Below are positions 58,145 through 64,000 of a DNA stretch of 64,000 nt, piece by piece; positions within the stretch are counted from its first letter, which is position 1, and each line of letters begins with the position of its first letter. The translations under genes were made by a program, and so were the position numbers. A model generated the notes under the pieces. That model saw only the letters and a list, made by a program, of their open reading frames with translations. It searched no databases and had not been told where the DNA came from. Source of the DNA: Smallanthus sonchifolius (lineage: Eukaryota > Streptophyta > Magnoliopsida > Asterales > Asteraceae); assembly GCA_023525975.1 (NCBI GenBank), contig CM042029.1:79900849-79964848 (forward strand), given 5' to 3'.

Positions 58145-59579
58145 CCCTAACAACTAGTTTAATACTATGCACAATATTCTATAATAAAAGTCTTTATTCT
58201 ATAAATCTTCAAACCATGCATCGAAGTTTCAATCTTTTGATTCCAATTGAAACTTGAGTTCCAACAAACCGCAAATAGGTTGATAATACACGCGTGAGAG
58301 AAAGATGAAACATATAAAATGAAACGAAATTTGTTAGCTAGGTCATCATTTTCAAGAAATAGAGGTATACTTTTGTCTATAAATGTAAAAAACTTGATTA
58401 TATTTTAAGGATACGTTTGTCTATAAATGTAGAAACTTTCTTTTAATAAAAGTTAGTTATCTAATCAATTATTATTCTGATAAGAGGGCCCCATGAAATT
58501 AGAGAGAGATCTATGGTAAATCCAAAAGCAATTAAAAGGGAAGATGAGAAGAAAATGGGGTCTCCAGGAATAAATAAAAGTGGAACAAAAGGAACTATCA
58601 CCATCTTTATTACCATCATTCATTATTTTCTAATATATATTACCATCATAATCACATAGTGACGTATTGCATATGTCACATTTAGGATGATTTACTATTT
58701 TTTTAAAATATAATATGCACTTTTTAATATTTATTAAACGATTATTAGATTTGATTAGGTATTTTAGTTATTCTTTTTAAACGATTATTAAATGTTTCAT
58801 TACCTTTTAGCGGTCATCATTAAGTTAAAAACCTCATTTAGTTCTTAGTTTCACTGGTTGCAACGACAAGTTATTATTATTTGTGTAAACTGAACTGAAA
58901 ATTCGAACGTCAAGTTATGAGGCATCAAAGCACCTGAAAAGACGATCCTTGTAGAAAGAAATCCTGAATCGGTCACTGTTAAAAACTACGTATTTGAAAA
59001 CTAAGATTTCATTGAAAAAAAGTTATTGTTTGATGAGAAACCTAAAACTTTGATTTTGGAAAAAATTGTAGAAATAACTATTTGTCTCTAAATGTTCAAC
59101 AACAAGACTAATATTTGATATGGAGTACAACCATGCATCCACAAGTTACAAACAAAAAGTGCATTGGATGAATTGTCACGAAAGCTACAACAAATGTCGG
59201 TAATTATGATACAAGTAATTGGTCCAACAAAAAACAAAGACCGTCACAAATGCGGAATAAGAATCTAAGTGAGGTGCACATCTTTTCAACGAACCCCACA
59301 TGTTTGACGATGGAGACAAAACAAATCATGTCAAAAATATTCCTTTATTTAACTAGACGTTACCAATTTAGAATGCTTTAATAACATGTTTAATAATTAT
59401 ATAATATTTAATAAAAGGAATAAGATAATAATCAATTTAAAAACGAAAGTCGTAGGAGATGGTAAAATCAATAATGAAATGTTATTTAAGTTGTAAAAAT
59501 CAGATAATTAAATACTTCTTTAGTTATTTAAAGAATTGAGAAACAAATATATAGTCTTATAAGGAATTGTTTGAAATTG
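58133..59579. other. AT-rich intergenic DNA, nothing recognised
   Basis: No gene, RNA or transposon terminus could be supported. Confidence 0.5.
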
Positions 59580-59884
59580 TTTGGTCACTTTTGTTATTTT
59601 TATTCATATTTTTCTTTTTGCTTGGTTATCTCTAGGGTTATAAAAACATATCATTTCGGTCTAACTCATTAACAGTGTTAACTGTGTTTCGTTAAGTTAG
59701 TTTAATATAACCAAAATACCCTCATTGTGTTTCGTTAAGTTAGTGAGGGTATTTTGGTAATTTTACACTAACTTAACGGAATACAATTAACGGTGTTAGT
59801 GAGTTAGACTGACATGATGAGTTTTTAAAAACCTAGAGATAACCACGCGAAAAAAAAGAGTTTGGATAAAAGTAACGAAACCAT
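59580..59884. mobile_element. Hairpin MITE (~305 bp)
   Basis: The two halves are inverted copies almost end to end: TTATCTCTAGGGTT / AACCTAGAGATAA, GGTCTAACTCATTAACA / GTTAGTGAGTTAGAC, CCAAAATACCCTCA / TGAGGGTATTTTGG. The short spacer near 59730 repeats GTGTTTCGTTAAGTTAGT. Non-coding. Confidence 0.75.
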
Positions 59885-60332
59885 AGGGACTCAAATGGTA
59901 GTTTAATCTATAAAGAAAAAAGAGACTTCTAAAATAATAGTTGTTTTCTAATAAAACTGTAAAAATCCGTACATTAGATTAAAAGGAGTAGAATTACAAT
60001 TCAGTAACAATATTTTTTGCGATAGATGTAAATCTGATTATCTGACAGACTAATAGCCAAATTAGAAACATTATAATTTTTTAAAGTTGTTAAAAAGATA
60101 AGTATTACCCCACATGTTAACATAGCCGTTCAATACAAAACCAACTCTAAGTAGAGAATTCTAAAAACACGTAAAGCACTTGAATTTATTGTCGTAACTG
60201 TGATACATTAGACACTTATTGCTCACCTCACCCTCTTTTTAACTCGCATTATATTTAATAAACATATTATACGGTTCCCTATTTAAAATACTCATGTATT
60301 AAACGCGGCGCTATGAGTTAAACATTATATAA

Positions 60333-60651
60333 CTAGCTTTAACCCCGTGTGTTACATGGGTTAAAATGTTAAGATTATATTGATAAATATTTTAACAACT
60401 TTTTTATACAAATTTGATATTGTATTTGTAACTTCAATTTTGTTACATGTTAAAAATATATGGATGAGAGTAATCAAAACATTAAAAAAAATACATGAAA
60501 ATTCATTTCATAATAGCATGATTGTTACATTGCATAAACCATTTTTTCTTCAATATTTTTTAATAACATGACTGAAACACTGACACTTAAAACTAATTTA
60601 TGGTTTGACAAACCTTATAATGTAAGTACATTTAGAAAATCAGAAGATTAT
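60333..60651 (-). mobile_element. Helitron 3' end, interrupted
   Basis: Minus-strand ACCCATGTAACACACGGGG (hairpin) then TTAAAGCTAG and T is a Helitron 3' terminus. The body runs rightward and appears cut off by the LTR that begins at 60652. The 63-codon plus frame inside it has no recognised domain. Confidence 0.5.
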
Positions 60652-61418
60652 TGTAGGATCGTAAAAGTACAAGATGGTTCTGTTCTTAGTTGAAATTGGC
60701 GGAAACAATAGCAACTACACAAGTATAATCGAGTAAACAGAAAGAATACTAATAAGAACATTGTTGTATTAAGCTTTTGCGAATAAACGATTACAAATGA
60801 AAACTCAATCAAAAAGCACACTTACAATGAAGTGTTTACACAGTATTTATACTCACTTAGAATCAAGACAGACCCTTGATTCTAAGGATCAGATCTAACA
60901 CAGACTGTTGATCTTTTGTATATAGCTCGTTTAGTCTAAAACTAGTTAACTTTATTGAAGCGTCTTCTTTGTGCATTATTACTTGCATGCTTGGAGAAGA
61001 GCATTGTTGTCCGTCATTGGTTGTGCCATTGAGGTTCCTTCTGCTTTGAGTGTGTCAGTGGCTTTTGCAGAAAGTTGTCAGTGATGCTTGGCATGGATAG
61101 TCAGCTGCAACGATTTGTCTTCAAGGCACACGGCTGTCAGCAGCAAAGATGAGGATTAGCAGCAAGATGTGACCATCCAAAGCTGCTGATGATTTTCCTG
61201 TCAGCAGCATCAAGTGTTGATGCTGCTGAGAAGCCTATCCGCAACAACTTTAGTCTTCAGCAGATAAGGCTATCCGCATCAGATTTGTTCTTCAGCAGGA
61301 GAACAAGTATCCGCAGCAGATAAGCTTGTCCGCAGCAGTTTGTTGGTCAGCAGCAAACTCTGAGATCAGAAGCATTTGTACTTAGAGAATTTTGTAGCCA
61401 TCACTCTTTGTTTCTACA
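60652..61418 (-). repeat. 3' LTR of a Sirevirus-like (Ty1/copia) element
   Basis: Starts TGTAGGATC and ends GTTTCTACA on the plus strand (TGTAG/CTACA inverted tips). The minus strand has a TATA box (GTATAAATAC near 60845). Repeated CAGCAG/CCGCAGCAG motifs fill 61130-61370. It adjoins a polypurine tract, so the element is on the minus strand and its gag-pol lies beyond the right edge. Confidence 0.7.
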
Positions 61419-61430
61419 AACTCCCCCTAG
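61419..61430 (-). other. Polypurine tract (CTAGGGGGAGTT)
   Basis: The minus strand reads CTAGGGGGAGTT immediately before the LTR, a typical copia-type PPT. Confidence 0.8.
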
Positions 61431-61870
61431 ACTGATGCTACCAAAATTCTCTTACTGCCTTTGTTGCTGAAGCTTTTGCATGTTTCTGACTATCATTTCA
61501 ACCTCATATCCTCTCTGGTCCATGCTGGGATTGTTAAGAGGAAGCTCAGATAGAGTCTTGATGTCTTTACTTGCCATTTTGAAGATAGCTTTGCTTGAAC
61601 ACCTCATCTTCTGTCCTTTAACGTCTGTCAGAGTGAATTCATTCTTCTCAGCATTATAGGACCAGCTGATGAATGGAGAGTGGGATTGAATAGGTTTGGC
61701 ATCAATGATTTCATCTTTGCTGGGTTGAAGTAATGTCTGATTGCCAGCAATAGATGTCTCCCACCTTCATTCTCAGGCTCAGAGGATTCACCCAGCTCCA
61801 TCATTCTTCTTAGATCAGAATCTGGAAGCTGTAGTACCTCATCAACAGATGTATAGATTGATCTTTTAGC
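61431..61870 (-). other. Untranslated stretch between the last ORF and the PPT
   Basis: About 440 bp without a sustained open frame; it may contain further broken codons of the preceding ORF. No other feature was seen. Confidence 0.4.
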
Positions 61871-62737
61871 TTATGTCCTCCCCCTGAACACATCAAACCA
61901 TTGGTCTTCAGGGCTGTATGACCATCTGATTATTTCTCTTGAGTCTTTAGGTTTGGAAGTGGGTTTGTTTTTCTTTTTGGGAGGTTGTTGATGAGTAGGA
62001 GCTGGGTGTGAGGATTTGGACTTTGAGGGAGGAGAGGAGGGAGGTCTAAGAAGGAGAGTGGAAGGTTGTTGGATTGAGGAAGTGTTGGGTGAGAGAGAAG
62101 GCTTGGGTTTCTTTGATTTCCTTTCTTCTTCTTGATTGTTTACCCTTTTCTTGGAGCCTTTCTTCTCCAATCTTTCTTCCTCATCCTTATTGACTTTGAA
62201 ATAGAGGGCTTGCAGGTTCATGAAATTCATGGGACCTAGCCTCTTTCCACTCTCTCCTCTAGCCTTAAGGAAGTCAATCATGACCTTCCTTTCTTCATGG
62301 GTCCTTTTATTAAAGGCAATGATCTTTTTGGACTTTTTTTTGGCTTTTTCTTCTTCTTCAGCCTTTTTCTTCTTTGTCAATTGACCTTGCTGACCCATGA
62401 AGGCTCTGTAGATTTCTTTATTTGATAGTTTCTCAAGGTAGTCTGCATCCCCACCTTGAGAAACTAGAGCCTTTACCCACTCCTCTCTCATTTCTTTGGC
62501 TAGTTCAGAATCAGTTATTCTGAACTTAGCCTCTTCCTTTTTCTTCTTCTCTAGTTCTTCTTCTTCCTTGTCAAATTGTTCTTGCAGTTGAAGAGCAAGA
62601 GCTTCATCTTCTTCAATCTGATAAACTGCAGGAATCTTTACTTTGAGCTCATCCAGCTGTTTTGCATACATCTGGATTTGTTGTTCTCTGAGGAGAATGG
62701 CTGTGAGTCTATCTTGAGCTTTCTTTGTTTCAGCCAT
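61871..62737 (-). CDS. Downstream ORF of the Sirevirus-like element, C-terminal part
   Basis: 288 codons, starting MAETKKAQDRL. Very Lys/Glu-rich with a long coiled coil (LALQLQEQFDKEEEELEKKKK, quoted to 20 residues), then FRITDSELAKEMREEW, a basic segment, and a Pro/Ser-rich tail ending QWFDVFRGRT. It lies between pol (off window) and the 3' LTR, where Sireviruses carry the so-called env-like ORF; similar Glu-rich proteins are common in Asteraceae retrotransposon annotation (from memory). Its ATG overlaps the end of the upstream ORF by 8 nt, and the upstream ORF ends in an odd Arg run, so this is probably the continuation of one longer ORF after a frameshift in a GAA/AGA tract. Confidence 0.6.
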   Translation of the reverse strand: MAETKKAQDRLTAILLREQQIQMYAKQLDELKVKIPAVYQIEEDEALALQLQEQFDKEEEELEKKKKEEAKFRITDSELAKEMREEWVKALVSQGGDADYLEKLSNKEIYRAFMGQQGQLTKKKKAEEEEKAKKKSKKIIAFNKRTHEERKVMIDFLKARGESGKRLGPMNFMNLQALYFKVNKDEEERLEKKGSKKRVNNQEEERKSKKPKPSLSPNTSSIQQPSTLLLRPPSSPPSKSKSSHPAPTHQQPPKKKNKPTSKPKDSREIIRWSYSPEDQWFDVFRGRT

Positions 62738-63311
62738 CTCCTCTTCTTCTTCTTCTTCTTCTTTCTTCTTTCTCTTTCTCTTTCTTTTCTCTTAGCAGCC
62801 TCTCTTCATCTTCTTTGGTCATAATTCCCCTTCCCTTATCTTTGTTGGATGCCTCTGCTTTGGCTTCACTGATCACAACAGCAGATGATGGTGCTACTGT
62901 TGGAATCTCAGCTTCAGCTTCATTGGCAATTTGGGGAATGGATAAGGGAGGGGAACTGACTTCATCTTCTTCCCATTCCATACCTGTCACATCCTTCCAT
63001 GCCTCTTTCATCTTTTCCTCTTCTCTTCTTTTTGATTCTTCTTCTGTGTTCAGTCTGACTGTTGGAGAAGAGAGAAAGGATAGGTCTGAGTCAGATCCAG
63101 ATTCCTCCTTGTACAAAGAAGCCTTGATAATCTTGATCATTTCTTGACTTTTTAAGGAGTTGACATTGAAGATGAGTGATCTGAGCTCAAAGACCTTGTG
63201 TAGGAAGGCTGAGGGTAGGAGCAAGATCTCCTTGATGTTGACTGTTATAGAGGATCCATTGCTCAGGAAGAAGGTGAAGTCATGGGAGTCAGTGCTTGTC
63301 CATCCTTGCAC
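62730..63311 (-). pseudogene. Downstream ORF of the Sirevirus-like element, middle part
   Basis: 193 codons, in frame with the next ORF upstream but separated from it by a single TAA at 63312-63314; it has no ATG at its own start (first codon GTG). It contains FTFFLSNGSSITVNIKEILL, an acidic Ser/Glu-rich stretch, and ends in EKEKEERRRRRRRGDG. The Arg run is encoded by the same GAA/AGA microsatellite that in the other frame gives poly-Glu leading into the next ORF. One stop plus one frameshift mark it as a pseudogene segment. Confidence 0.55.
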
Positions 63312-63992
63312 TTAGACATCCCTGACCATTCTATTGTACAGGAATCTTCTCCAGCATAGAACTTCTTCTTTTGTGAGAAGACTGCTCCTTATTATTTCAA
63401 GTCTTCTAGGAGACAGTCTTCTTTCTGCTGTTGTTGAAGATTCAGGATAGGCTACCCTTTTTGCTGCTTGTATTTGTCTTTGAAAGTTGGGTAGATTATC
63501 CTCCATCAAGTCATAGAACCTGCCAATGGCAAGTTCTGCTGAGAGGTCCGTTGAGTTGTTGATGCATTGTAGATGGTATAGGTGAAGGACTTGGATGCTG
63601 TTGAGAAAGTCCCAGTTTATCTCTTCTACTCCGCCAAACTCCCAACCAATCCAGAACCTCTCAGACTTTCCATCATACCCCCAAGCTAGTATTGTATCAA
63701 ACTCTAGCTGTGTTGATGTCAGTGGAAATTGGGGGGCAGTGGAGTGACTTATGATGGCTGCTGCTTCAGGGATGATGCTGAAAGATGTATATGTTTGTTC
63801 TATGTCTTCGGCATAATTCAGCATCTCATCAACAGCCCTGACGACTAACTTCCAGTCTTCAGATGTCTCTTCTTCTTCGTTATCTGAATCTGACAAGTCA
63901 TGAACCTGTACAAAAGCTGGCTTGAAAAGTGTGCTTTGAAATATAGCTTGCTCTTGAATCCAGTCGTCAAGACTGTCTGAGTCTTCCTCCAT
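63312..63992 (-). CDS. Downstream ORF of the Sirevirus-like element, N-terminal part
   Basis: 226 codons from ATG at 63992 to TAA at 63312. Starts MEEDSDSLDDWIQEQAIF. It has an acidic segment (SDSDNEEEETSEDW), a globular-looking middle with many Trp/Phe (ILAWGYDGKSERFWIGWEFG), and ends RRFLYNRMVRDV. The family is not recognised beyond its place in the element. Only 8 bases are visible upstream, so the true start could lie further right. Probably the N-terminal part of one ORF with the two segments below it. Confidence 0.55.
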   Translation of the reverse strand: MEEDSDSLDDWIQEQAIFQSTLFKPAFVQVHDLSDSDNEEEETSEDWKLVVRAVDEMLNYAEDIEQTYTSFSIIPEAAAIISHSTAPQFPLTSTQLEFDTILAWGYDGKSERFWIGWEFGGVEEINWDFLNSIQVLHLYHLQCINNSTDLSAELAIGRFYDLMEDNLPNFQRQIQAAKRVAYPESSTTAERRLSPRRLEIIRSSLLTKEEVLCWRRFLYNRMVRDV

Positions 63993-64000
63993 TGGGACCA

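Noticed and set aside
62576..63147. Plus-strand frames rich in Leu/Ser/Phe
   Set aside because: Antisense shadows of the Glu/Lys-rich retrotransposon ORF.

Overview
The window is plant nuclear DNA: AT-rich, with spliced genes (GT-AG introns) and dominated by transposable elements. The repeat content (large LTR elements beginning TGTCACACCCCAACCGACGG, Helitrons ending in a CCCGTGTATTACACGGG-type hairpin plus CTAG, and a Sirevirus-like 3' end) suggests a eudicot, probably Asteraceae. That assignment is inference, not demonstrated.

Only two host genes can be reconstructed with confidence. At 21.4-22.9 kb (+) a four-exon gene encodes a 234-residue S-like RNase T2 with both catalytic motifs and an ER-retention-like C-terminus (RDEL). 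At 24.6-26.1 kb (-) a six-exon gene encodes a 306-residue MYB-CC (PHR1-like/GARP) transcription factor. A weaker minus-strand spliced gene may occupy 1-2.9 kb and run off the left edge.

Layout. 1-5.7 kb: possible gene exons, a (TA)n tract, a Helitron and a GC-rich tandem duplication. 5.77-16.44 kb: complete non-autonomous LTR retrotransposon 1 (minus orientation, 3.0-kb LTRs, TSD ACGAG). 16.4-21.3 kb: Helitrons and unassigned DNA. 21.4-26.1 kb: the two host genes, with a hAT-type MITE between them. 27.4-28.3 kb: a second hAT-like element and a tRNA-derived SINE head. 28.78-37.50 kb: complete non-autonomous LTR retrotransposon 2 (minus orientation, 2.36-kb LTRs, TSD AGAAT), inserted into the 3' end of a Helitron. 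38-44.4 kb: hAT and Harbinger-like debris, a tRNA-like remnant and a hairpin MITE. 44.6-47.5 kb: a Ty3-type 5' LTR with PBS and a broken gag start. 48-50 kb: LTR-like debris. 50.5-54.4 kb: a run of MITEs, each abutting TA-rich microsatellite, two carrying large internal minisatellites. 55-57.6 kb: a Helitron and a foldback element. 57.8-60.6 kb: MITEs and a Helitron end. 60.65-64 kb: 3' LTR, polypurine tract and broken downstream ORFs of a Sirevirus-like copia element that continues off the right edge.

Most notable: (1) LTR elements 1 and 2 lack any visible gag-pol yet both keep, at the same place, one intact ORF for the same unrecognised protein (Pro-rich N-terminus, coiled coil, one C-terminal membrane helix). 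(2) Several LTR elements contain tandem arrays whose units are stem-loops, with paired substitutions that preserve the stem. (3) A cluster of MITEs appears to target TA microsatellites.
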